Shown here: piece by piece, positions 1 through 6,302 of the stretch | Layout of the letters: every line of letters starts with the position of its first letter | Position numbering within the stretch: position 1 is the first letter of the stretch | Assembly (NCBI GenBank): GCA_027028725.1 | Contig: JALVIB010000021.1 | Span: 1 to 14,509 of the forward strand | Direction of reading: 5' to 3' | Length of the DNA: 14,509 nucleotides | DNA from: Candidatus Altimarinota bacterium | GTDB lineage: Bacteria; Patescibacteriota; Gracilibacteria; UBA4473 | Made by a program: the position numbers and the translations under genes | The notes under the pieces: generated by a model | Seen by the model: the letters and a program-made list of their open reading frames with translations, nothing else | What the model was told of the DNA's origin: nothing | Databases searched by the model: none

Positions 1-255
1 AAATATTTTTTTACCGATATATTTATTAGTATTATTTGTCAAAATGTTGATCTCATTTAAAACATTCTCAAATTTTTTTGGAATATTAATACCTTTTTCG
101 TTTAAAAAATCGTAATACTTCTTATTATATTCCTTAATATCTATATCTTCTTGGAAAAAATCAGGAATAACTTCTTTTATTTTAGCTAATAAATGATATT
201 TTTCTGCTTTATGTAAATAATCAAGTATTTCGGAAGTATATCTAAGTTCTTTCAT
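1..255 (-). CDS. Partial hypothetical protein, N-terminal 85 residues
   Basis: An open frame runs from an ATG at 255 to the left edge with no stop. I do not recognise a family. The visible protein starts MKELRYTSEILDYLHKAEKY and is rich in Lys, Glu, Ile and Asn, with helical-looking charged segments and no membrane segment. It is very AT-rich and has no copy of the TCCCGCGA motif, unlike the resident genes. An AGGAG lies at 271-275, 15 bases before the ATG, which is farther than usual. A candidate promoter lies at 278-305. The intact frame, the promoter and the RBS-like site support a real gene. The function is unknown. Confidence 0.6.
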   Translation of the reverse strand, partial: MKELRYTSEILDYLHKAEKYHLLAKIKEVIPDFFQEDIDIKEYNKKYYDFLNEKGINIPKKFENVLNEINILTNNTNKYIGKKIF

Positions 256-277
256 GTTTTACTTTTATTTCTCCTAA

Positions 278-305
278 ATTGTAATTTACAAAGTCAATAA
301 ATCAA
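278..305 (-). promoter_or_regulatory. Candidate sigma-70 promoter for the left-edge gene
   Basis: Read on the minus strand, TTGATT (305-300) and TACAAT (283-278) are separated by 16 bases. This is a reasonable -35/-10 pair placed before the gene that starts at 255. The double TTTCGCGAAA motif (319-341) lies just upstream. Found by eye only. Confidence 0.4.
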
Positions 306-318
306 GTTAGAGCTCATA

Positions 319-342
319 TTTTTCGCGAAATTTCGCGAAATC
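319..342. repeat. Tandem pair of CGCG motif variants
   Basis: Two adjacent copies of the symmetric variant TTTCGCGAAA lie directly after the stop of the gene ending at 343. They belong to the motif family dispersed through the window, but here the core is CGCGAAA on both sides instead of the asymmetric CGCGGGA. Confidence 0.6.
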
Positions 343-882
343 TTACACTTCTTTTTCGTGAATTACATTTTCAATTGCTGCCCAAGTACTTAATCCGTCT
401 TCGGGAACAATAATTGTTATATTATCTCCAACTTTGCAGTGGAAAAAAGTGACAGAGGCGTATAAAACATTATAAGAACGGTTTTCTGTTAATACCTGAT
501 ACTGATTTCCGTCCAAAATAAGCCGTCCAACAAGTAATTTTCGCGGGATTAGTTCGATTTGTTTGTAAATAAAAGCACCGTTTTCTTGAATCATTAATTT
601 TAGGCGATCTCCCTCAACCAGCTTAGATTTAGAGGCATAATTAGCCGGAACAGGATAAACTTCGTTGTTTTTATCAACCATATTTTGTCCATCAAAAATT
701 CCTTCCACAATTCGCTCACTGGTTTCGTTTAAAACTTTCTTTTTAGCGCGAACTTTGACTTTGTCTAGCTCGACATTTTTATCCTCAGCCAGAACAGCCA
801 GCCATTTTTCGGCGGCGGCTAATGAACTTCTGGTAGAGACGATTGCTTCGTGGATTTTGTTGATAATTTCTTGTTCGCTCAT
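343..882 (-). CDS. Conserved hypothetical protein of CPR type
   Basis: This 179-residue soluble protein has no signal peptide. Residues 1-50 look helical (MSEQEIINKIHEAIVSTRSS onward, with a Lys-rich end near 40-50). They are followed by two beta-rich segments. The first is around VEGIFDGQNM and YPVPANYASKSKLVEGDRLK. The second is around the stretch beginning VLTENRSYNVLYASVTFF. I recognise this arrangement as a widely kept Candidate Phyla Radiation protein of unknown function; this is recall and was not searched. The phrase 'EGDRLKL' followed by short strands suggests small beta-barrel domains, which is only an inference. It has its own strong promoter at 913-941 and no Shine-Dalgarno site before the ATG at 882. 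One motif copy lies inside the gene (541-548). Confidence 0.8.
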   Translation of the reverse strand: MSEQEIINKIHEAIVSTRSSLAAAEKWLAVLAEDKNVELDKVKVRAKKKVLNETSERIVEGIFDGQNMVDKNNEVYPVPANYASKSKLVEGDRLKLMIQENGAFIYKQIELIPRKLLVGRLILDGNQYQVLTENRSYNVLYASVTFFHCKVGDNITIIVPEDGLSTWAAIENVIHEKEV

Positions 883-912
883 TTGTGTTTGTGTTTTTAA
901 ATCATTCTGAGA

Positions 913-941
913 ATTATATCACAAAAAAAAGAGATTTTCAA
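913..941 (-). promoter_or_regulatory. Strong sigma-70-like promoter for the gene at 343-882
   Basis: On the minus strand, TTGAAA (941-936), a 17-base spacer and a perfect TATAAT (918-913) are present. A TG one base before the -10 box makes it an extended -10. The expected start site is near 906, giving a leader of about 24 bases. A copy of the dispersed motif (948-955) lies just upstream of the -35 box. Confidence 0.75.
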
Positions 942-942
942 C

Positions 943-1057
943 TAAAATCCCGCGAATTTTTAACTTATTTTGAAAAACAAGTCCGGACTTGATACAGGAT
1001 AAAATTCTTGTTTAAGTCCGGACTTAAGTTTTTCTCAAAACTTCGCGGGATTTTTTA
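943..1057. repeat. Nested inverted repeat with motif-bearing outer arms
   Basis: The outer arms are the dispersed motif in opposite orientations: TCCCGCGA at 948-955 and TCGCGGGA at 1043-1050, each followed by a T-rich run. The inner arms are two copies of the perfect palindrome AAGTCCGGACTT (979-990 and 1014-1025). Their flanks GAAAAAC and GTTTTTC also pair, apart from a 2-base bulge. The whole 115-bp block could fold into one long hairpin or a four-way structure. It lies between the tyrS 3' end and the promoter of the gene at 343-882, so it could end tyrS transcription or be a small mobile repeat. Confidence 0.7.
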
Positions 1058-1063
1058 ACAAAT

Positions 1064-1092
1064 CCCCCCTAAACACCTTTATCAAGGTGAGA
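1064..1092 (+). repeat. Degenerate copy of the C-rich/G-rich palindromic element
   Basis: The arms CACCTT and AAGGTG (1074-1089) enclose a four-base loop and are preceded by CCCCCCTAAA. The layout matches the better copy at 6572-6597 (CCCCCTTATCAGGGGG). It lies just after the tyrS stop and has no clear T-run in either direction, so it is a doubtful terminator. Confidence 0.5.
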
Positions 1093-1102
1093 TTGCAATG
1101 TT

Positions 1103-2284
1103 TTAGCTAGAAATTCTTGCGAATTTTCGTTTCCCGACTTTTAAAACCAATTTTTTCGCGGGATTTTTAACAATAAAGTTTGGATCACCAATCTTTTCGC
1201 CATCTAAACTAACTGCACCTTGCATTACCAAGCGGCGAGCTTCTCCATTAGATTTAGCGAAACCGCAGGTTTTGGAAATTAAATCCAAAATCCCAATTTC
1301 CCGCGAAATTTTGAATTCCGGCATTTCGTCGGGGATTTCTTTTTTGACAAACTTCGTTTGAAAATCTTGGTACGCCTTTTCCGCATCTTCTGCCGAGTGC
1401 AGCCAAGTCACAATCGTTTTCGCCAGATACACTTTGGCGTCGCGCGGATTTGTTTTGATTAATTCTTCTGCTTCTGCCAAATCAACATCAGTTAAACATT
1501 CGTAGTAATCAAGCATAGTGTTGTCGGGTATACTGAGAATTTTTCCAAACATTTCGTTTGGAGTATCTTTCAAAGCAATGTAGTTTCCTAAACTCTTACT
1601 CATTTTTTCTGTTCCGTCAGTCCCCACCAACAATTTACAAGTCAAACAATCTTGTCCAATCTCAGAAACACCATATTTTTTTTGTAAATCGCGACCGACC
1701 ATAATGTTAAATAATTGGTCGCTTCCTCCAATTTCTACATCATTTTTTAAAACAACCGAATCGTAGCCTTGCAGAAGAGGATAAGTAAATTCTTGTAAAT
1801 GAATATCAATTCCTTGCTTGGTTCGTTTTTTAAAATCTTGACGAGCCATAATTTGTTGAACTGACTTTTGTGCCATTAATTTTAAAGTTTCCGCGAGATT
1901 CATATTTTCTAGCCATTCACGATTGTTTCGTATTTCGCATTTTTCAATATCAAGAATTAGACTGGCTTGTTCTAAATAAGTTTCAGCGTTTTTTTCAACT
2001 TCCTCCACACTCAAAACAGGACGAGTTTCGTTTTTTCCGGTAGGATCACCAATTGTTGCGGTATATCCACCAAATAAAAATATTACAGTGTGTCCGGCAT
2101 CTTGGAATTGTCGCAATTTCCTCAAAACAACCGCGTGTCCTAGAGTTAAGTCAGAACCTGTTGGGTCTATCCCAAGCTTAATTCGCAGTTTTTCGCCAGA
2201 TTCTAATTTTTTCGCGAGATTTTCACGGACTATCACTTCCGCCACACCGCGAGTCAAAATGTCAGTGATTTTTTTATCAGTCAT
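1103..2284 (-). CDS. tyrS: Tyrosyl-tRNA synthetase
   Basis: This class I aminoacyl-tRNA synthetase charges tRNA-Tyr with tyrosine in the cytoplasm. At 393 residues it has full family length. The Rossmann-type catalytic domain carries the HIGH-like signature ending TLGH at residues 47-50 and the KMSKS loop at 227-231. The tyrosine-specific stretch around YPLLQGYDSVVL and GGSDQLFN is also clear. The C-terminal 60 or so residues form an S4-type RNA-binding domain (ARRLVMQGAVSLDG). Two copies of the dispersed motif lie in the gene and encode NPAK (near the C-terminus) and SRE. The ATG at 2284 has no Shine-Dalgarno site and I see no convincing promoter between it and the divergent gene at 2393. 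The stop is TAA. Confidence 0.97.
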   Translation of the reverse strand: MTDKKITDILTRGVAEVIVRENLAKKLESGEKLRIKLGIDPTGSDLTLGHAVVLRKLRQFQDAGHTVIFLFGGYTATIGDPTGKNETRPVLSVEEVEKNAETYLEQASLILDIEKCEIRNNREWLENMNLAETLKLMAQKSVQQIMARQDFKKRTKQGIDIHLQEFTYPLLQGYDSVVLKNDVEIGGSDQLFNIMVGRDLQKKYGVSEIGQDCLTCKLLVGTDGTEKMSKSLGNYIALKDTPNEMFGKILSIPDNTMLDYYECLTDVDLAEAEELIKTNPRDAKVYLAKTIVTWLHSAEDAEKAYQDFQTKFVKKEIPDEMPEFKISREIGILDLISKTCGFAKSNGEARRLVMQGAVSLDGEKIGDPNFIVKNPAKKLVLKVGKRKFARISS

Positions 2285-2359
2285 TTTTTTGTAATTTACA
2301 GAAAATAGTTTAGCGAATTTTTGAAAATCCCGCGAAATTTTTTCAAATAAATGAAAAAG

Positions 2360-2387
2360 TTGACAATTGTTTGTTTTTTGCTAAAAA
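2360..2387 (+). promoter_or_regulatory. Candidate promoter for the gene at 2393
   Basis: TTGACA (2360-2365), a 16-base spacer and TAAAAA (2382-2387) predict transcription starting near 2394. That coincides with the ATGATG at 2393-2398, so the mRNA would be leaderless. The promoter argues against the upstream ATG at 2351, because that reading would place the promoter inside the coding region. Confidence 0.5.
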
Positions 2388-2392
2388 TGCAA

Positions 2393-2866
2393 ATGATGAA
2401 GAAAATAATTTACGGTTACAATGAACTTAATGTTATCCCCCCTATTATGGAGGAAGTGGAATATAAACTTTCCAATATACCAGGAATTGAGGTAAATCAA
2501 GTTGTAGGCGGTTTATTTAATGATATTATCGAAGAAGTAGCAAAAGATATCGATAATACAATAAAATTAATTGTGACACACTTTGATAATGGATTTGATA
2601 GTGAAAATGTCAGTGAAAATAATTTGTCAGAATTTCTAAGAAAACTTAAAGAAACAAAAGACGATCCATCAAATATTCCCGCTGTTTATTTTGTAGATTC
2701 AACTTCTAGCTATTCTAATGAATATTACGAGTATGTGGTTGATACTATGAAAGAGTTTAAAATACCAGGAGAGTTGTTTTTTGTAGTAGCTAATTCTCCT
2801 AAAGTTAGACAAAAAAATGAACAAAAACTAATTAGGAAAATTTGTTCATATACTTTGAATTCATAA
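2393..2866 (+). CDS. Hypothetical protein, AT-rich
   Basis: This is a soluble acidic protein of about 157 residues that I do not recognise. It starts MMKKIIYGYNEL and alternates beta strands (IKLIVTHF, AVYFVDST, GELFFVVAN) with charged helices. The pattern resembles a receiver-like or other alpha/beta sandwich fold, but no diagnostic residues confirm this. The frame is also open from an ATG at 2351. I prefer 2393 because a good promoter lies between the two and the first 14 residues (MKKLTIVCFLLKMQ) would otherwise be translated promoter. The gene is far richer in A+T than tyrS and nrdD and has no internal TCCCGCGA motif, which suggests recent acquisition. It is divergent from tyrS. Confidence 0.7.
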   Translation: MMKKIIYGYNELNVIPPIMEEVEYKLSNIPGIEVNQVVGGLFNDIIEEVAKDIDNTIKLIVTHFDNGFDSENVSENNLSEFLRKLKETKDDPSNIPAVYFVDSTSSYSNEYYEYVVDTMKEFKIPGELFFVVANSPKVRQKNEQKLIRKICSYTLNS

Positions 2867-2960
2867 ATCCCGCGAAATTTTTTTCTAAAAAGTCGTAGAC
2901 CTTTATTTAGTGCGCATAAAAATATTGTTCAATATTTCTTTGAAATATTTCGCGGGATTT
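2865..2960. repeat. Inverted pair of the dispersed motif
   Basis: TCCCGCGA (2868-2875) directly after the upstream stop and TCGCGGGA (2950-2957) before the nrdD promoter are in opposite orientation. With their AAATTT flanks they can pair over about 17 positions around a loop of roughly 60 bases. The arrangement repeats that at 943-1057 and 10304-10463. It could separate transcription of the two genes. Confidence 0.6.
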
Positions 2961-2974
2961 GCCTAGTACATTTT

Positions 2975-3004
2975 TGGACATTTTTCTTGACGCCACTCTA
3001 TAAT
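2975..3004 (+). promoter_or_regulatory. Promoter of the anaerobic ribonucleotide reductase cluster
   Basis: TGGACA (2975-2980), an 18-base spacer and a perfect TATAAT (2999-3004) lie about 60 bases before the nrdD ATG. The -10 box falls inside the upstream NrdR-box-like site (2993-3008), a layout expected for repression. Confidence 0.65.
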
Positions 3005-3040
3005 GGGTTCAAAATTTGCATCCAACACAAGATATAGTGT
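2993..3040 (+). promoter_or_regulatory. Tandem NrdR-box-like operators before nrdD
   Basis: The downstream site ACACAAGATATAGTGT (3025-3040) fits the NrdR-box pattern ACAC-(8)-GTGT with an A/T-rich centre. A weaker site, CCACTCTATAATGGGT (2993-3008), matches at about 12 of 16 positions. The two are 32 bases apart start to start, with a 16-base gap. Known NrdR operators are paired boxes about three helical turns apart upstream of ribonucleotide reductase operons. The weaker box covers the -10 element. The NrdR gene itself is not in this window. Confidence 0.7.
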
Positions 3041-3063
3041 TTTTCTTAAATTTTCTTTAAATA

Positions 3064-5208
3064 ATGATATTCAAGGTACAGAAGCGCACGGGAGAAATCG
3101 TAGACTTCGATTCTCAAAAAATTCAAAAAGCAATTTGGGCGGCAGCGAAAGCAATTGGTGGAAAAGATGAAGAAATGTCGCGGGAACTTGCTAAGAAAGT
3201 TGTGGATTATTTAGACAAAAAATTCGCGAAAAAAATCCCAACCGTTGAGGAAATTCAAGATGTTGTGGAAAAAGTTTTGACCGAGGAAGGACACTATCAA
3301 ACAGCAAAATCCTACATTTTATACCGCGAAAAAAGATCGCAATCTCGCTCTGATAAAAATGTCGTGGTAAATGTTGAGAACACTATTTCCGAATACCTAA
3401 ACAAGCTGGATTGGCGGGTGAACGCTAATTCTAATCAGGGTTATTCGCTCGGAGGAATGATTTTGAATACTTCTGGAAAAGTGACCGCGAACTACTGGTT
3501 ATCGCATATTTATCCGCAAGAAGTTGGTGATGCGCACCGCAATGGAGATTATCATATCCACGATTTAGATATGTTCGCGGGATATTGTGCGGGTTGGTCT
3601 TTGCGCGCTTTGCTGGAAGAAGGTTTCAACGGAGTTCCGGACAAAATTGAGTCAGATCCACCAAAACATCTTTCGACAGCCGTTTCGCAAATGGTGAATT
3701 TTTTGGGAACTTTGCAAAACGAATGGGCGGGAGCGCAAGCATTTTCCAGTTTTGATACTTATATGGCGCCGTTTGTGAAAAAATATGAAATGGAAGTTGA
3801 AGCAGAAATTAAAGAAATTAATCCAAAAATTCCCGCGAAAAAATTGCAAGAATTAGTTGATAAGAAAACTTACGCTTATGTTTTACAAAATATGCAGTCT
3901 TTCGTTTTCAATCTCAATGTGCCGAGTCGCTGGGGAACACAAACGCCTTTTACCAACATTACTTTGGACTGGACTTGTCCGAAAGATTTGGAAAACAAGC
4001 GTCTTTTGCTCGGTGGGAAACCTTTTGAATACACTTTTGGGGAACTGCAAAAAGAGCGCGACATCGTTAATCGCGCGTTTATTGAAGTGATGACACATGG
4101 AGATGCCAAAGGGCGTGTTTTCACTTTCCCAATCCCAACTTACAACATCACACCGGATTTTGATTGGGAAAATCCTAACACCGAGCCACTTTTTGAAATG
4201 ACCGCGAAATATGGAATGCCGTATTTCCAAAATTTCTTGAATTCCGATCTTGATCCGGGGCAAGTTCGCTCAATGTGTTGTCGTTTGCAACTTGATTTGA
4301 AAGAACTTTTGGCGCGAGGTGGAGGACTTTTTGGATCAGCGGAAATGACCGGTTCAATCGGAGTAGTAACAATTTCTTTGCCACGGATTGGGTATCAATA
4401 TAAAGGTGACGAAGCAGGATTTTTCGCGAGAATTGAGCATTTGATGTATTTAGCCAAAACTTCACTGGAAATTAAACGCAAAGAAATTCAAAAATGGATG
4501 GATCGCGGACTTTTTCCTTACACCAAACGATATTTGGGGACTTTAAATAATCATTTTTCAACAATCGGTTTGAACGGAATGAATGAAGCAATCCGCAATT
4601 TTACCAACGATCAACACGATATTACTGACGAATGGGGGCAAAATTTCGCGGAAAAAGTTTTGGATTTTATGCGTGATAAACTTGTGGAATTTCAGGAAGA
4701 AACTGGAAATCTTTACAATTTAGAAGCGACACCGGCCGAAGGAACAACTTACCGATTTGCAAAAGAGGACAAAAAGAGATTCCCGCGAATTATTCAGGCA
4801 GGAACACCGGAAGCGCCGTATTATTCAAATTCATCGCAATTACCGGTGGAATTTTCAGACGACGCTTTTGAAGCGCTTAAATTGCAAGAAAAATTACAGG
4901 GGAAATATACCGGAGGAACGGTTTTCCACGCCTATATGGGGGAAAGAATTTCTAATGCGGAATCTTGTAAACAATTAGTGAAAAAAATTCTAACGCAGTT
5001 TCATATTCCGTATATTACGATTACTCCGACCTTTTCGATTTGTCCAAAACACGGATATCTCGCGGGAGAACACGACTATTGCCCGAAATGTGATGCAGAA
5101 TTAGGATTAGAGAATATTGAGGACGAAAAAACCCGCGAAAAATACGACGCTCGAAGACGGCAAAAGACAATTTCTAAAAAAAGTAAGACTTGTTCGCATG
5201 CGTCTTGA
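3064..5208 (+). CDS. nrdD: Anaerobic ribonucleoside-triphosphate reductase, lacking its glycyl-radical domain
   Basis: This class III ribonucleotide reductase reduces ribonucleoside triphosphates to deoxynucleotides without oxygen. Residues 1 to about 95 are an ATP-cone allosteric domain (MIFKVQKRTGEIVDFDSQKI). The ten-stranded barrel follows, with candidate active-site cysteines at 175 (AGYCAGW) and 405-406 (MCCRL). The C-terminal metal-site residues C660, H663, C673 and C676 are present (ICPKHGY, YCPKC). The protein then ends at 714 after a Lys/Arg-rich tail, without the RVxGY glycyl-radical motif the enzyme needs. That motif lies in the next ORF (5263-5445) in the same frame, beyond stops at 5206 (TGA), 5233 and 5236. 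Several motif copies encode SRE, FAG and IPAK. There is no Shine-Dalgarno site. The identity is certain; whether the split is natural or a lesion is open. Confidence 0.95.
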   Translation: MIFKVQKRTGEIVDFDSQKIQKAIWAAAKAIGGKDEEMSRELAKKVVDYLDKKFAKKIPTVEEIQDVVEKVLTEEGHYQTAKSYILYREKRSQSRSDKNVVVNVENTISEYLNKLDWRVNANSNQGYSLGGMILNTSGKVTANYWLSHIYPQEVGDAHRNGDYHIHDLDMFAGYCAGWSLRALLEEGFNGVPDKIESDPPKHLSTAVSQMVNFLGTLQNEWAGAQAFSSFDTYMAPFVKKYEMEVEAEIKEINPKIPAKKLQELVDKKTYAYVLQNMQSFVFNLNVPSRWGTQTPFTNITLDWTCPKDLENKRLLLGGKPFEYTFGELQKERDIVNRAFIEVMTHGDAKGRVFTFPIPTYNITPDFDWENPNTEPLFEMTAKYGMPYFQNFLNSDLDPGQVRSMCCRLQLDLKELLARGGGLFGSAEMTGSIGVVTISLPRIGYQYKGDEAGFFARIEHLMYLAKTSLEIKRKEIQKWMDRGLFPYTKRYLGTLNNHFSTIGLNGMNEAIRNFTNDQHDITDEWGQNFAEKVLDFMRDKLVEFQEETGNLYNLEATPAEGTTYRFAKEDKKRFPRIIQAGTPEAPYYSNSSQLPVEFSDDAFEALKLQEKLQGKYTGGTVFHAYMGERISNAESCKQLVKKILTQFHIPYITITPTFSICPKHGYLAGEHDYCPKCDAELGLENIEDEKTREKYDARRRQKTISKKSKTCSHAS

Positions 5209-5232
5209 TGGACGGGGCGTGATCCCTACAAA
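5209..5232 (+). repeat. Possible decayed palindromic element between the nrdD parts
   Basis: GGACGGGGCGTGATCCCTAC (5210-5229) resembles the GGACAGG...CCCTAC element seen intact inside pheT (13452-13479), as if an inner segment were deleted. It starts one base after the nrdD stop and fills about half of the gap to the glycyl-radical ORF. The likeness is suggestive only. Confidence 0.35.
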
Positions 5233-5262
5233 TAATGACAAATTTTTAACCAATTATATAAA

Positions 5263-5445
5263 ATGACAAACACAAAATCGGCAACGGCAGACTGTAAAAG
5301 ACAAAAATGCGAGATTTGGACACGCGTGATGGGCTACCATCGTCCAGTTTCTCAGTTCAACACAGGGAAAAAATCAGAGCATTATTCTCGCCAACATTTC
5401 GCGGAAAATTGCACCATGAATTCCAAATTTTGTGAAAAGTATTAA
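5263..5445 (+). CDS. nrdD: Separate glycyl-radical domain of the anaerobic ribonucleotide reductase
   Basis: This 60-residue ORF carries the C-terminal glycyl-radical segment of NrdD. The motif TRVMGYHRPVSQFNTGK places the radical glycine at residue 24, inside the RVxGY signature, and is followed by SEHYSRQHF. Upstream are C11 and C16 (DCKRQKC). In most NrdD proteins this segment directly follows the zinc cysteines in one chain. Here it has its own ATG, 54 bases after the nrdD stop and in the same frame, with no Shine-Dalgarno site. Good conservation argues that it is functional and docks to the large chain in trans, as spare-part glycyl-radical proteins do for pyruvate formate-lyase. The last 12 residues (NCTMNSKFCEKY) look like an extension. 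The gene symbol denotes the C-terminal part of NrdD. It overlaps a possible GTG start (5432) of the next gene. Confidence 0.85.
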   Translation: MTNTKSATADCKRQKCEIWTRVMGYHRPVSQFNTGKKSEHYSRQHFAENCTMNSKFCEKY

Positions 5446-5446
5446 G

Positions 5447-6181
5447 ATGAAGAAATATGTAATTTTTATTGATGAGAGTGGAGATCCCAATGTAGTAAAA
5501 ATTGATTCGCAATATCCAGTATTTGGCGTAGGAGCATTAATTTTTGAAAAGACATATTTTGAAAACACAATTATTCCAAATTTTGAGTCTTTAAAAGTTG
5601 TTAATGGTTTTGAAAAAGATACAATTTTTCATTCAAGTGAAATCAGAAAAAGAAGGGGAGTATTTAAAAAACTTAATCATTATGAGAAACGGAAACATCT
5701 TTTAGATGATATTTCAAGATTTTTTAAAGAAAATGAAGTAACGATTATTTCAAGTGTTATACATAAAGAAAAGCTAAAAAGTCTTTATCAAGAACCTGGT
5801 TGTCCTTATGATTTAGCTTTTCAGTTTATCTTAGAAAGATGTGAACATTTTTTAAGGAATAAAAAAGCTATAGCAGAGTTATTTTTGGAGAGAAGAGATG
5901 AAAATGTGAAACCTTTACAGAAAGTTTTTGATAGATTAAAAGAGAAAGGAAATGGATTTTCTAGTAAACAAATGTTTATAAAAGTATTTCCCCAAAAAAA
6001 ATTAAATTTCGTAGGAAAAGAAAATATTGGAACGCAAATTACCGATTTAGCAATTTATCCCATAACAACAAAAGTAATTAGACCAGAAAAAGAAAATAGG
6101 GCATTTCAAATTTTAACAACAAAATTTTATAGTGGTAATTTTGGTGATACAGCTAAATATGGACTTAAAATTTTTCCATAA
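5447..6181 (+). CDS. DUF3800-family protein
   Basis: This 244-residue protein begins MKKYVIFIDESGDPN. The FIDESGD motif (residues 7-13), HSSEIRK near residue 64 and QITDLAIYP near residue 200 are typical of the DUF3800 family. That family is thought to have an RNase H-like fold with acidic metal-binding residues and is frequent in mobile and defence-rich regions; its activity is not established. The ATG at 5447 follows the previous stop by one base. A GTG at 5432 in the same frame is the alternative and would overlap the glycyl-radical ORF. The gene is much more AT-rich than its neighbours, lacks the dispersed motif entirely and splits the nrdD and redoxin-nrdG genes, so it is probably a recent insertion into the cluster. 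Confidence 0.85.
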   Translation: MKKYVIFIDESGDPNVVKIDSQYPVFGVGALIFEKTYFENTIIPNFESLKVVNGFEKDTIFHSSEIRKRRGVFKKLNHYEKRKHLLDDISRFFKENEVTIISSVIHKEKLKSLYQEPGCPYDLAFQFILERCEHFLRNKKAIAELFLERRDENVKPLQKVFDRLKEKGNGFSSKQMFIKVFPQKKLNFVGKENIGTQITDLAIYPITTKVIRPEKENRAFQILTTKFYSGNFGDTAKYGLKIFP

Positions 6182-6183
6182 AC

Positions 6184-6221
6184 AAAAAAATAGGTCCCCG
6201 GGAACGCCCAGTGGCCTATTT
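6184..6221. terminator. Hairpin after the DUF3800 gene, possible terminator
   Basis: AAATAGG (6188-6194) pairs with CCTATTT (6215-6221) around a GC-rich loop that contains CCCCGGG. The T-run lies on the minus-strand side (the A-run at 6184-6190), so as a classical terminator it suits the minus strand better. On the plus strand it would be a weak end for the DUF3800 message. Confidence 0.4.
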
Positions 6222-6267
6222 CAGTTACATTATAATCCAAATAAAAAAATAGACAAAAAATAATTAG

Positions 6268-6296
6268 TTGAAATATTACATGAATTATTATAAAAT
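6268..6296 (+). promoter_or_regulatory. Candidate promoter for redoxin-nrdG
   Basis: TTGAAA (6268-6273), a 17-base spacer and TAAAAT (6291-6296) predict a start at about 6303, which is the first base of the redoxin ATG. This would give a leaderless message and let the redoxin and nrdG be expressed apart from nrdD. The region is very AT-rich, so chance matches are likely. Confidence 0.45.
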
Positions 6297-6302
6297 AAAA
6301 AA

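Noticed and set aside
2351..2392. ATG at 2351 as the start of the unknown gene
   Set aside because: This would put a TTGACA/TAAAAA promoter inside the coding region and add a leader that does not fit the soluble domain. The ATGATG at 2393 is favoured, though not proven.
2987..3004. TTGACG as the -35 box of the nrdD promoter
   Set aside because: It is only six bases from the TATAAT, far too close. TGGACA at 2975 gives an 18-base spacer and is preferred.
3876..4465. Several open frames antisense to nrdD
   Set aside because: They lie opposite conserved reductase sequence, overlap each other in different frames and have no protein-like features.
5206..5238. UGA read as glycine or selenocysteine joining nrdD to the glycyl-radical ORF
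   Set aside because: The two ORFs share a frame, but a TAA follows at 5233 and another TGA at 5236, so recoding the first UGA would not join them. Long genes such as pheT and nrdD have no internal UGA, which argues against a glycine-UGA code.
5206..5265. Programmed frameshift between nrdD and the glycyl-radical ORF
   Set aside because: Both ORFs are in the same frame, so a frameshift is not needed and would not help. No slippery site with a structure was seen.
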